From positions 1-22,526 of the forward strand of contig JAVBYA010000483.1 in the NCBI GenBank assembly GCA_030824295.1: DNA of 22,526 nt, read 5' to 3'. Of this stretch, positions 14,623 through 21,876 are shown piece by piece. The notes beneath the pieces are model-generated. The model ran no database searches. It was not told the DNA's origin and saw only the letters and a program-made list of their open reading frames with translations. This stretch comes from Bacteroidota bacterium (lineage in GTDB: Bacteria > Bacteroidota > Ignavibacteria > UBA10030 > UBA8401). Position numbers and translations under genes: made by a program. The first letter of the stretch is position 1; each line of letters opens with the position of its first letter.

Positions 14623-15012
14623 ATGGCTGAAAGCATAGTGAACGGGGTCCGGGTACCATTCATCCCGGTCGGAGGGGTCTCGCAGACGTCCGCCCGGCTG
14701 CCGGTGGATCTCACCGAATCGTCTCCGTTCAACAAAGTGCTGGAGCAGGAACTTCAGCAGCTCAAATATTCGAAACACGCACAGCAGAGGCTCGAATCGC
14801 GCAACATCGAGCTGAGCGACACCGACCGCTCCAAACTGGAGCAGGCCGTGACGAGGGCGGACCAGAAGGGAGCGAACGATTCACTCGTATTCCTGCGGGA
14901 CATGGCATTCATCGTCAACGTCAAGAACCGGACCGTCATCACGGCGATCGACCGGGAAGGGATGAAAGAGAACGTTTTCACGAACATCGACAGCGCCGTC
15001 GTTGCGGGCTGA
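14623..15012 (+). CDS. Flagellar operon protein, TIGR02530-like
   Basis: A 129-residue soluble protein between flgD and flgE. It resembles the TIGR02530 'flagellar operon protein' family found at this position in Bacillus and clostridial fla/che operons. The characteristic part is about 45-125: FSKHAQQRLESRNIELSD-type wording (here YSKHAQQRLESRNIELS), a helix DRSKLEQAVTRADQKGA, then the strand-rich LVFLRDMAFIVNVKNRTVIT and a terminal NVFTNIDSAVV. The function of that family is not established; a hook-assembly role is inferred from position. A strong GGAGGAGG-type ribosome binding site at 14607-14614 precedes the ATG. The family assignment is from memory of the motif. Confidence 0.82.
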   Translation: MAESIVNGVRVPFIPVGGVSQTSARLPVDLTESSPFNKVLEQELQQLKYSKHAQQRLESRNIELSDTDRSKLEQAVTRADQKGANDSLVFLRDMAFIVNVKNRTVITAIDREGMKENVFTNIDSAVVAG

Positions 15013-15148
15013 ACACATAGAACGTAACACATAAATCACTCGGGCTGGCCCTTTGGCCGTGATCAAACACGGTCAAGGAAGCCCCTCCGTCAAGTCGACC
15101 GACAGAGATTTGACGACAACCAACACCACCACTACGGAGGGTCCTACC
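15013..15148 (+). other. Structured 136-base leader upstream of flgE
   Basis: This gap holds no gene. GGGCT (15042-15046) can pair with AGCCC (15080-15084). Inside that, GGCC at 15055-15058 can pair either with GGCC at 15047-15050 (hairpin A) or, as part of GGCCGTG (15055-15061), with CACGGTC (15068-15074) around the loop ATCAAA (hairpin B). The two hairpins exclude each other. An A/C-rich unstructured stretch follows before the GGAGGG ribosome binding site at 15136-15141. It looks like a 5' leader or processing region. I found no sigma-54 or sigma-28 promoter match in it, and no known riboswitch class fits. Confidence 0.45.
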
Positions 15149-16405
15149 ATGGCATTCCTACGATCACTTTCGGCAGGCGTTACCGGTCTGCGCAATCACA
15201 CTTTGATGATGGACGTTATCGGAAACAACGTTGCCAACATCAACACCATCGGTTTCAAAGCAAGCCGCATCACCTTCGGCGAGATGTTCGCGCAGACACT
15301 GCGCGGCGCTTCCGGCAGCACCACCACCACCGGCGGAATGAATCCGCTTCAGATCGGTCTCGGCGCATCCGTCCTTTCTGTGGACATGCTCTTCAAACAA
15401 GGCGGCATCGAAATGACCGGCAAGGATTCCGATCTTGCCGTTTCCGGCAGCGGTCTCTTCGTTGTGAACAAGGGCGGGAAGAACTTCTACACGCGCATCG
15501 GTGCGTTCGAGAAGGATGCGAGCGGCAATCTGGTCCAGAACGGCGCCATCCTGCAGGGGAAACTGGCGGATCAATTCGGCAACATCCTCAGCGGTACGAA
15601 CCTGGAGAATCTGCGTATCGATGCGGACCGTAAATCGCCGGCGAAGGCAACGACCCTCGCAGAGTTCTCCGGCAACCTCGATCCGAGTGCTGCAACCGGC
15701 ACCACCTCCGATTCCACGGTGACCGTGTACGATACGCAGGGGAATCCCATCTCACTGTCGCTCCGCTTCACGAAGCAGGCGGCGGCGAATGAGTGGACCT
15801 GGACGGCGACCGTGCCGCCCCCGGCAACAGCCACCGCCGGTTCTTCCGGAACCATCTCCTTCAATGACAACGGTTCCTTCAAAGCGATGACGTATGATAC
15901 CGATACCGCGCTGAAATTCACCACCGGTACCGGTACGCTGGATATGGTGATCGATCTGCAGTTCGGTAAACCGGGCGAGTTCCGCGGTATCACGCAGAAT
16001 AAAGGTTCCATGGCGGTCTCTTCCCGTTCACAGGACGGATATACGGCAGGCGAACTTTCCAAGTGGGACATCGATTCCAACGGCTTCATCAATGCCACGT
16101 TCTCCAACGGGCAGAGCATCGTCCTCGGTCAGGTGATGCTGGCGGAGTTCAATAACCCCAACGGACTTTCCCGCACCGGTGACGGTCTCTTCGATGTGTC
16201 GGCCAACTCCGGCATTCCGGTGATCCTCTCCGCCGGTGAAGGCTCCCGTTCCGCTATCGTCGCAGGCTCCCTCGAACAGTCCAATGTGGACCTTCCCGAA
16301 GAGTTCACAAAGATGATCGTGGCGCAGCGGGGCTTCCAGTCCAACGCCCGCGTCATCACAACGAGCGATGAGATCCTGAACGAAGTTGTGAATCTCAAAC
16401 GGTAA
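15149..16405 (+). CDS. flgE: Flagellar hook protein FlgE
   Basis: Main subunit of the hook, exported and polymerised under the FlgD cap. The 418 residues begin MAFLRSLSAGVTGLRNHTLM, followed by the rod/hook motif GNNVANINTIGFKASR (about 26-41). The C-terminus has LEQSNVDLPEEFTKMIVAQR and the terminal helix typical of FlgE. The middle is beta-rich and Thr/Ser/Gly-rich. I chose the ATG at 15149 because GGAGGG lies 7 bases upstream and the family N-terminus starts there. The frame stays open to GTG 15053, but the extra residues are a non-conserved Thr-rich run. FlgF or FlgG are unlikely given its place after flgD. Confidence 0.95.
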   Translation: MAFLRSLSAGVTGLRNHTLMMDVIGNNVANINTIGFKASRITFGEMFAQTLRGASGSTTTTGGMNPLQIGLGASVLSVDMLFKQGGIEMTGKDSDLAVSGSGLFVVNKGGKNFYTRIGAFEKDASGNLVQNGAILQGKLADQFGNILSGTNLENLRIDADRKSPAKATTLAEFSGNLDPSAATGTTSDSTVTVYDTQGNPISLSLRFTKQAAANEWTWTATVPPPATATAGSSGTISFNDNGSFKAMTYDTDTALKFTTGTGTLDMVIDLQFGKPGEFRGITQNKGSMAVSSRSQDGYTAGELSKWDIDSNGFINATFSNGQSIVLGQVMLAEFNNPNGLSRTGDGLFDVSANSGIPVILSAGEGSRSAIVAGSLEQSNVDLPEEFTKMIVAQRGFQSNARVITTSDEILNEVVNLKR

Positions 16406-16474
16406 TCAGCGGTAACTGATCCGGGCGGTCCATAAGGCCGCCCGGTCCCTCGGGGTGGTTTCCGGACTGCCCCG
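16405..16474 (+). terminator. Tandem hairpins after flgE, likely transcript end
   Basis: Three inverted repeats follow flgE at once: ATCAG/CTGAT (16405-16409 with 16416-16420), then CCGGGCGG/CCGCCCGG (16421-16428 with 16438-16445; extra CC/GG pairs close a 4-base loop), then CGGGG/CCCCG (16451-16455 with 16470-16474). The second is very stable. No T-run follows, so termination would not be of the classic intrinsic type. The hairpins may instead stabilise the 3' end. Confidence 0.6.
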
Positions 16475-16489
16475 CGGTAATTCCTCACT

Positions 16490-16505
16490 TGGCTAATATT
16501 GGCCA
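16490..16505. promoter_or_regulatory. Second copy of the palindromic element, upstream of the fliL promoter
   Basis: TGGCTAATATTGGCCA matches 14 of 16 positions of the perfect palindrome at 4308-4323 and keeps the AATATT core and TGGC/GCCA ends. It sits inside a longer imperfect inverted repeat, CCTCAC-TTGG...CCAA-c-GTGAGG (16483-16513). Its centre is about 114 bases upstream of the predicted start, about 19 bases further than in the first copy. Candidate binding site for the same sigma-54 activator (inference). Confidence 0.6.
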
Positions 16506-16585
16506 ACGTGAGGCATTGCCGTTTGATCCCAACCCCAAAATCCTCCATAAGTCCAATGTTTTAGCCATTTTTTGTGAAGGGTGTA

Positions 16586-16601
16586 TGGCATACCCTTTGC
16601 A
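16586..16601 (+). promoter_or_regulatory. Sigma-54 (RpoN) promoter of the fliL operon
   Basis: TGGCAT at 16586-16591 and TTGCA at 16597-16601 leave 10 bases between GG (16587-16588) and GC (16599-16600), the strict -24/-12 geometry. The predicted start is near 16612, 19 bases before the fliL ATG, the same short leader as in the first operon. It would drive fliL through at least flhA. Confidence 0.86.
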
Positions 16602-16630
16602 GAATAGCTCTCCGACAAGGAGACTATGCT

Positions 16631-17155
16631 ATGGCAAAAGAAGCCGCCCCCGCAACCGCACCGGCAGCACCGGCCGCGGATCAATCCAAAGATTCGTTCT
16701 CACTCAAGAAGATCCTCATGATCGGTGTTCCGATCGTGCTCGTGCAGATCGTTCTGATCTACTTCGTTTTCGTGAAGTTCATCGCCCCTTCCATGACCGG
16801 CGGTCAGCAGCATTCCGCAGAAGCGGAACCGGCCGCTGAAGTGAAGGAAGAAGCCTCACAGGTGCTCGTCATCAAGGACCTCATCATCAATCCCGCCGGC
16901 ACCAATGGTACGCGTTTCCTGCTCACCACGGTCGGCCTCGAAGTGCCGACGGCGGAGATCAAAGCGGAACTGGAACAGAAAGAGATCCAGACGCGCGACA
17001 TCCTGAATTCCGTTCTGACAAGCAAAGGTTTGGAAGAGCTGACCATCCCGCAATTCAAAGAGACCCTGCGGAAAGAGATCCTGGAGAAAGTGAACGCCAA
17101 TCTCAAGACCGGTAAGGTCCGCAATGTGTACTTCAGCAAGTTCATCATCCAATAG
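16631..17155 (+). CDS. fliL: Flagellar basal body-associated protein FliL
   Basis: Single-pass inner-membrane protein of the basal body that supports stator function. The 174 residues (E. coli 154) have an Ala/Pro-rich cytoplasmic N-terminus, a transmembrane helix at about 28-50 (ILMIGVPIVLVQIVLIYFVF), and a periplasmic stomatin-like FliL domain. That domain contains VLVIKDLIINPAGTNGTRFL and ends VNANLKTGKVRNVYFSKFIIQ, the usual FliL terminus. The frame stays open to GTG 16574, but that start lies inside the sigma-54 promoter. ATG 16631 has AAGGAGA at 16617-16623, so it is the start. fliM begins 2 bases after the stop. Confidence 0.94.
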   Translation: MAKEAAPATAPAAPAADQSKDSFSLKKILMIGVPIVLVQIVLIYFVFVKFIAPSMTGGQQHSAEAEPAAEVKEEASQVLVIKDLIINPAGTNGTRFLLTTVGLEVPTAEIKAELEQKEIQTRDILNSVLTSKGLEELTIPQFKETLRKEILEKVNANLKTGKVRNVYFSKFIIQ

Positions 17156-17157
17156 CC

Positions 17158-18153
17158 ATGGCCGAGATACTATCACAACAGGAGATCGACAGCCTTCTCG
17201 CCGGCATCAACAGCGGGTCGGTGAACGTCGCCGTACCGGAGACGAATAATTTCAGTGCGCGCAGCGGCAAGGAAGTGCTCACATTCGATTTCCGTCTGCC
17301 GCACCGGCTCTCCAAGAACCAACTCCGCACGCTCCAGGCGGTGCATGAGAGTTTCGCAGAAACGATCAGCTCGTTCCTCATCTCCCGGCTGCAGACCACG
17401 GTCAGCATCTCGCTCGCTTCCATCGATCAGCTCTTCTACTCCGAGTTCGTGCTCTCCATCGGCAGCCCGAGCTGTCTCTACGTGTTCCGCATCGTGGAGT
17501 CCGATGCACTGGCGGTGCTCGAACTGAACCCGCAGCTCGTCCTCTCCATCGTGTCGCGCATGCTCGGCGGTCCGGTCGGAGAAGAGAAGAACGCACGGCT
17601 CCTCACGCAGATCGAACAGACCATCATCCGCGGCATCACCCAGCGTGCGGTCTCCGACCTGCAGAAGGCCTGGAAGACCATCGCGCCGTTCACCTTCCAG
17701 ATGGAACGGTACGAGACGGAAGGGGAGTTCGTGCAGATCGCTCCCGCCTCCGAGATCATCCTGCTGGTCTCCTTCGAGGTCTCCATCGGCGATCAGAAAT
17801 TCATGATGAACATCTGCTTCCCCACGTTCGCGCTGGAGGATGAACTGGCGAAGCTCAACACACAATCCGTGAACGCCATCTCCATGGCCCAATCCAAGAA
17901 GGGCTGGAGCCGTGTGATGGCGAAGAAGATCGAACAGACCACACTGCCGGTATCGGTCATCCTCGGCAACGCCACGCTCAGTGTGAAGGAACTGGCGGAG
18001 CTGCAGCCGGGCGATGTCATCCGGACCGCGATCCCCGTGAACGGTGAGACCGCTATTGAGATCGGCGGCGCCACCCGGTTCTTCGGGAAAGCCGGGGTCT
18101 CCAACGGCAAAGCTGCCGTGAAGATCGAACGGGTGAACACCAACGTGCATTAA
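17158..18153 (+). CDS. fliM: Flagellar motor switch protein FliM
   Basis: Switch-complex subunit that receives CheY-P and sets rotation direction. The 331 residues include the N-terminal CheY-binding peptide ILSQQEIDSLLAGI (4-17). Then comes the CheC-like middle domain (about 45-235), with DFRLPHRLSKNQLRTL, LGGPVGEEKNARLLTQIEQ and the LQKAW segment. A C-terminal SpoA domain (about 250-325) contains LGNATLSVKELAELQPGDVI. The conserved CheY-binding peptide, with CheY and CheZ upstream, supports an enteric-like control mode. No Shine-Dalgarno is evident, so translation probably relies on coupling to fliL. An excess GRAM of CheC-type phosphatase motifs in the middle domain is not seen. Confidence 0.96.
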   Translation: MAEILSQQEIDSLLAGINSGSVNVAVPETNNFSARSGKEVLTFDFRLPHRLSKNQLRTLQAVHESFAETISSFLISRLQTTVSISLASIDQLFYSEFVLSIGSPSCLYVFRIVESDALAVLELNPQLVLSIVSRMLGGPVGEEKNARLLTQIEQTIIRGITQRAVSDLQKAWKTIAPFTFQMERYETEGEFVQIAPASEIILLVSFEVSIGDQKFMMNICFPTFALEDELAKLNTQSVNAISMAQSKKGWSRVMAKKIEQTTLPVSVILGNATLSVKELAELQPGDVIRTAIPVNGETAIEIGGATRFFGKAGVSNGKAAVKIERVNTNVH

Positions 18154-18168
18154 TCAGGGAGAAGGACC

Positions 18169-18510
18169 ATGGATTCCGAACAAATGATCGAACAACAGAT
18201 GCTGGCGGAGATGCAGGCGCAGGAACAGGCGGCGGCGAAGGAGAAGGATATGAAGATCGACCTTCTGTTCGACCTCTCCCTGCAGGTCTCCATTGAATTG
18301 GGACGGACCAAGATGCTCATCAAGGACATCCTGGAGCTGCAGCGCGGTTCCGTCATCGAACTGGAGAAGCTTGCCAGCGAACCGGTGGACATCCTCGTGA
18401 ACGGGAAGAAAGTGGCCGAAGGGGAAGTGGTGGTCATCGAGAAGCACTTCGGTATCCGCATCACCTCGCTCATCGAATCGGCCGAACGGCTGAAGAATCT
18501 CGGAGCGTGA
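18169..18510 (+). CDS. fliN: Flagellar motor switch protein FliN
   Basis: C-ring subunit that works with FliM and binds FliH. The 113 residues have a Met/Gln/Glu/Ala-rich N-terminal stretch (1-25) and then a SpoA domain (about 28-108) with LLFDLSLQVSIELGRTKMLI, DILELQRGSVIELEK, PVDILVNGKKVAEGEVVV and FGIRITSL. This is a normal FliN length, without the CheC-like domain of FliY. GGGAGAAGG precedes the ATG by 4-5 bases. fliO starts 1 base after the stop. Confidence 0.96.
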   Translation: MDSEQMIEQQMLAEMQAQEQAAAKEKDMKIDLLFDLSLQVSIELGRTKMLIKDILELQRGSVIELEKLASEPVDILVNGKKVAEGEVVVIEKHFGIRITSLIESAERLKNLGA

Positions 18511-18511
18511 C

Positions 18512-18904
18512 GTGGGTACCCTCGTCCTTCAGATGCTCTCTTCGCTCGCGGTCGTGCTCGCACTGATGGCCGGCATCGCGTACGCGGCGAACCGGTTCCT
18601 CGGTCTCCGCGCTCCGGTCCGCAGCTCGCCAGTCGTCATCGATATCCTGGCGCAGCGGAACCTGCAGCCGAAACGCTCCCTGTATGTTGTCCGCGTCGGC
18701 CGCACGATGTTGCTGATCGGTTCCAGCGAGCAGGGACTGCAGATGTTCACCGAACTGAACGATGAATCGCTGCTGCAGCAAGTGGATGCGCATCGATCCG
18801 CACCGGAGGACCCGGACAGGATCGTTCTGAACGCCCAGGATCTGTTGAAACGGTTGCGGGAGACCGGTTCGGTCTTCACCAAACGCCCGACCGCAAAACA
18901 ATGA
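18512..18904 (+). CDS. fliO: Flagellar export-gate assembly protein FliO
   Basis: Inner-membrane protein that assists assembly of the FliP ring. The 130 residues have one transmembrane helix near the N-terminus (about 4-25, LVLQMLSSLAVVLALMAGIA). A cytoplasmic domain follows, with VVIDILAQRNLQPKRSLYVV and GRTMLLIGSSEQGLQ, the recognisable FliO pattern, and a basic tail. The start is GTG with GGAG at 18502-18505. An 82-base gap with a hairpin follows before fliP. Confidence 0.9.
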   Translation: MGTLVLQMLSSLAVVLALMAGIAYAANRFLGLRAPVRSSPVVIDILAQRNLQPKRSLYVVRVGRTMLLIGSSEQGLQMFTELNDESLLQQVDAHRSAPEDPDRIVLNAQDLLKRLRETGSVFTKRPTAKQ

Positions 18905-18914
18905 CGCAATGTCG

Positions 18915-18946
18915 GTGTTATGAGTCGAATGGATTCGCGATAACAC
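18915..18946 (+). other. Stem-loop in the fliO-fliP gap
   Basis: GTGTTAT (18915-18921) and ATAACAC (18940-18946) are perfect 7-base arms. Between them CGAAT (18926-18930) and ATTCG (18933-18937) can extend the stem inward. No T-run follows, so a processing or translation-control hairpin inside the operon is more likely than a terminator. Confidence 0.5.
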
Positions 18947-18975
18947 ATACTCTCACCCTGCAAGGAAGCGGAACA

Positions 18976-18990
18976 ATGACCATCACATGA
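18976..18990 (+). other. Four-codon mini-cistron overlapping the fliP start
   Basis: ATG ACC ATC ACA TGA has AAGGAAG at 18962-18968, 7 bases upstream. Its TGA overlaps the fliP ATG (ATGA). fliP itself has no well-placed ribosome binding site, so ribosomes may load here and reinitiate at fliP. This is inferred from spacing alone. Confidence 0.35.
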
Positions 18991-19733
18991 CGAAACGGTT
19001 CCTTATCGTGCTGCTCCTTCTCCTGGCTGCCGCGGCGCTCCTTCCCGCACAGCAGATGCCGCTCCCCAAAGTGAGCATCGAAGTGGGGAAGGCGGCCAAT
19101 CCGGACGATATCTCCGTCACCCTGCAGATCCTGCTGATGATGACGGTCCTTTCCCTTGCTCCCGCCATCCTGATCCTGACCACCGCATTCACCCGTATCA
19201 TCGTCGTCCTTCACTTCCTGAAACAGGCCATGGGCACTCCGCAGATGCCGCCGGCACAGGTGCTGGTCGGACTCGCATTGTTCCTCACCTTCTTCGTCAT
19301 GGCGCCGGTCTGGGACCGCGTCAATACCGAAGCGGTCCAGCCGTACATGAACAAGAAGATCTCCGTCACCGCCGCGTACGACAAAGCGGTCGTGCCGCTC
19401 CGCGAGTTCATGTTCCGCCAGACGCGCGAGGAGGACCTGGCGTTGTTCATCAAGATGAGCCGCATGCCGAAGCCCGCCACGCGCGCCGATGTGCCCATCT
19501 ATGTCGTCATCCCGGCATTCGCCATCAGCGAACTCCGCATGGGATTCCAGATCGGTTTCATCCTGTTCATCCCGTTCCTCATCATCGATATGGTCGTGGC
19601 GAGCGTGCTCATGTCCATGGGTATGATGATGCTCCCGCCCAGCATGGTCTCGCTGCCGTTCAAGATCCTGCTCTTCATCATGGTGGACGGGTGGAACCTT
19701 GTGATCGCATCGCTCATCAGCAGTTTCCATTGA
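18987..19733 (+). CDS. fliP: Flagellar export-gate protein FliP
   Basis: Core membrane subunit of the type III export channel. The 248 residues have a cleavable-type signal sequence (MTKRFLIVLLLLLAAAALLPAQQ would exceed the family core; hydrophobic about 5-19), as in E. coli FliP. Family segments follow: LTTAFTRIIVVLHFLKQAMG, PPAQVLVGLALFLTFFVMAP, ISELRMGFQIGFILFIPFLI, and MGMMMLPPSMVSLPFKILLF with VDGWNLVIASL near the C-terminus. Four transmembrane helices are visible. The start is supported by the signal-peptide position and the ATGA overlap with a four-codon mini-cistron. Confidence 0.97.
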   Translation: MTKRFLIVLLLLLAAAALLPAQQMPLPKVSIEVGKAANPDDISVTLQILLMMTVLSLAPAILILTTAFTRIIVVLHFLKQAMGTPQMPPAQVLVGLALFLTFFVMAPVWDRVNTEAVQPYMNKKISVTAAYDKAVVPLREFMFRQTREEDLALFIKMSRMPKPATRADVPIYVVIPAFAISELRMGFQIGFILFIPFLIIDMVVASVLMSMGMMMLPPSMVSLPFKILLFIMVDGWNLVIASLISSFH

Positions 19734-19742
19734 GGTATCCCT

Positions 19743-20012
19743 ATGACCGAAGAGTTCGTTGTCCATCTCATCCGTGAAGCGTTCTTCACCGCACTGCTCA
19801 TCGCTGCACCGGTGCTCCTGCTGTCGCTCGTGGTCGGATTGTTCATCTCCATCATCCAGGCCGCCACCTCCATCCAGGAAGTGACACTCACCTTCGTGCC
19901 GAAGATGATCCTGATCGGCATCATCCTCGTCTTCACACTGCCATGGATGATCGACGTCATGTCCTCCTTCACGGTGGACCTTTTCCAGAAGATCCCGACG
20001 CTCAACAGGTGA
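19743..20012 (+). CDS. fliQ: Flagellar export-gate protein FliQ
   Basis: Small export-gate subunit of 89 residues, exactly the usual FliQ length. It has two hydrophobic hairpin helices (about 14-38 and 54-72). Between them is the hallmark SIIQAATSIQEVTLTFVPK, with the conserved Gln and Thr residues. It begins 9 bases after fliP, with GAGGT before the ATG, and is followed 3 bases later by fliR. Confidence 0.97.
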   Translation: MTEEFVVHLIREAFFTALLIAAPVLLLSLVVGLFISIIQAATSIQEVTLTFVPKMILIGIILVFTLPWMIDVMSSFTVDLFQKIPTLNR

Positions 20013-20015
20013 CCG

Positions 20016-20783
20016 GTGACCATCCCGACCGAACAATTCATGCTGTTCCTGATGCTCTTTCTCCGCACAACGAGCCTGTTCGTCTCTGCGCCGATGTACA
20101 GCAATCAGTCCATACCGGGTTCGGTCAAGATCGGTCTGGGGGTCTTCATGGCATTCGTGCTCTTTCCGATCACGTCGGCCGGCGCGCCGCTCTCGGACAG
20201 GTCGTTCGGCGAGTTGTTCCTGATCGCGCTCAAAGAGGTCCTGACCGGACTCTCCATCGGGTTCGCCATGCAGGTGATCTTCGCCGGCGTCCGCTATGCC
20301 GGTGATATGATCAGTTTCGATATGGGGTTCTCCATGTCCACCGTCTTCGATGCCGAGCACGGCACGCAGTTCCCGGTGATCAGCGAGATCCTCTACTGGT
20401 TCCTGCTGATGATCTTCCTGAGCGTGAACGGTCATCACTTCATGCTCGAAGCGGTCTATATGAGCTACGGCGCCGTTCCGATCGGCACGCTCTTCGTCGG
20501 CGATGCCGCACTGGCGTCCGTTGCCTCCATCATTGCGACCATGTTCATCATTGCCGTGAAGATCGCAGCGCCGCTGCTCGTATCGTTGTTCCTCGCTAAT
20601 ATCACGCTCGGCATCCTGAACAAAGTGATGCCGCAGATGAATATCTTTGCGGTCATGTTCCCGCTGAAGATCAGCATCGGATTCATCGTGCTGAGTGCCA
20701 CCATCCCGGTGATCGCGTTCGTGTTCAAGAAGAGTCTCACGGCGTTCGAAGCATCGGTCGTTGAATTGATCAAGGTGATGTGA
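20016..20783 (+). CDS. fliR: Flagellar export-gate protein FliR
   Basis: Export-gate membrane subunit that completes the FliP-FliQ-FliR channel. The 255 residues have about six hydrophobic helices. Family features include LFLRTTSLFVSAPMYSNQSI near the N-terminus, LKEVLTGLSIGFAMQVIFAG, GDMISFDMGFSMSTVFD, and IAAPLLVSLFLANITLGILN with a PQMNIF segment. The start is GTG, 3 bases after the fliQ stop, with only a weak AGGTGA upstream, so coupling to fliQ is likely. It ends in one-base overlap with flhB. Confidence 0.96.
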   Translation: MTIPTEQFMLFLMLFLRTTSLFVSAPMYSNQSIPGSVKIGLGVFMAFVLFPITSAGAPLSDRSFGELFLIALKEVLTGLSIGFAMQVIFAGVRYAGDMISFDMGFSMSTVFDAEHGTQFPVISEILYWFLLMIFLSVNGHHFMLEAVYMSYGAVPIGTLFVGDAALASVASIIATMFIIAVKIAAPLLVSLFLANITLGILNKVMPQMNIFAVMFPLKISIGFIVLSATIPVIAFVFKKSLTAFEASVVELIKVM

Positions 20784-21868
20784 TGGCCGAAGACGCCCCG
20801 GACAAAGATGAACGTACTGAGCCTGCATCCGAGAAGAAACTGGAGGATGCCCGGAAGAAAGGGTCCGTGGCGAAGAGCCAGGACCTGAACTCCGCCGTGA
20901 TGCTGCTGTTTGGATTCTTCACACTCCTGGTGATGGGAGGGACCGCCGTGGAACAGATGAGCGCTGTCCTCCGCCGCACCCTGAGCGAAGCACCGAAGAT
21001 GACCATCGATCACGGTTCCATCGGCGACATCTTCTCCGGCGCGATGACGGACCTGGGCATGATCCTGCTGCCGATGCTCGCCGTCTTCTTCGTGGTCGGG
21101 TTCGTTGCGAATGTGGCGCAGGTCGGACTCAAGTTCTCCCCCGAAGCGCTCGCACCGAAATGGGGCCGTCTCAATCCGCTCGCCGGCATCAAAAAAGTGA
21201 TGCTTTCCTCGCATTCGGCAGTGGAATTGGTGAAAGGGATCGTCAAGACCATCGTGCTCGGCATCATCGGCTACACCGTCATTGACGATCTGATCGCGGA
21301 TGCGGTAACGCTCGTCGATTCGGACATTCGCAGCATCGCCCGCTTCCTTGTTGCGGCAACGAGCGAAGTGGTCATCAAGGTCGGCGTGGCCTATGCCGTC
21401 ATTGCGGTCGCGGATTATTTCTACCAGAAGTTCGAGTTCGCCAAGAACATGCGGATGACCAAGCAGGAAGTGAAGGATGAATACCGCATGAACGAAGGGG
21501 ACCCGCAGGTGAAAGGGCGCATCAAGACCATCCAGCGCCAGATCGCCTACAAGAGGATGATGACCGATGTGCCGACCGCCAATGTGGTGGTGACGAACCC
21601 GACCCACTTTGCGGTCGCACTGAAGTATGAGACCGGCAAAATGTCCGCGCCGAAGGTCGTTGCCAAAGGGGCGGACCTCATCGCACTGAAGATCAAAGAG
21701 ATCGCCAAGGCGCACAATGTACCGATCGTCGAGGATAAACCGCTGGCCCGCGCACTGTACGCCGCCGCGGACGTCGGCGATGATATCCCCGAGAAATTGT
21801 TCCAGGCCGTTGCACAGATCCTTGCATACATCTATCGTCTGAAACGGACGAAAAAAGCCACGTATTGA
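20783..21868 (+). CDS. flhB: Flagellar export switch protein FlhB
   Basis: Membrane protein that selects export substrates and switches after hook completion. The 361 residues have a charged N-terminus (DERTEPASEKKLEDARKKG), four transmembrane helices (about 38-55, 92-115, 145-170, 188-212), and a cytoplasmic domain. The autocleavage motif NPTH is at 272-275 (VVTNPTHFAVALKY). KVVAKGADLIALKIKEIAKAH and a conserved PLARALY follow. I chose ATG 20783 because AAGG at 20772-20775 is 7 bases upstream. A GTG at 20780 would add one residue. FliK upstream is its expected partner. Confidence 0.96.
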   Translation: MAEDAPDKDERTEPASEKKLEDARKKGSVAKSQDLNSAVMLLFGFFTLLVMGGTAVEQMSAVLRRTLSEAPKMTIDHGSIGDIFSGAMTDLGMILLPMLAVFFVVGFVANVAQVGLKFSPEALAPKWGRLNPLAGIKKVMLSSHSAVELVKGIVKTIVLGIIGYTVIDDLIADAVTLVDSDIRSIARFLVAATSEVVIKVGVAYAVIAVADYFYQKFEFAKNMRMTKQEVKDEYRMNEGDPQVKGRIKTIQRQIAYKRMMTDVPTANVVVTNPTHFAVALKYETGKMSAPKVVAKGADLIALKIKEIAKAHNVPIVEDKPLARALYAAADVGDDIPEKLFQAVAQILAYIYRLKRTKKATY

Positions 21869-21876
21869 GTTGACGT

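Noticed and set aside
15032..15063. Possible sigma-28 promoter before flgE (TAAA ... GCCGTGAT)
   Set aside because: The spacing between the two parts is 20 bases instead of about 15, and the -10 element is poor.
15036..15090. Known riboswitch (for example cyclic-di-GMP) in the flgE leader
   Set aside because: The conserved core sequences of the GEMM and c-di-GMP-II classes are not present; only generic pairing can be supported.
15053..15148. Extension of flgE to an upstream GTG
   Set aside because: The extra 32 residues are a non-conserved Thr-rich run that overlaps the structured leader. The FlgE family N-terminus and a good ribosome binding site support 15149.
18918..20828. Open frame of 636 codons on the minus strand opposite fliP, fliQ and fliR
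   Set aside because: The product is dominated by His, Asp, Glu, Arg and Gln with no domain. This is the typical shadow of strongly codon-biased membrane-protein genes, and fliP, fliQ and fliR are certain.
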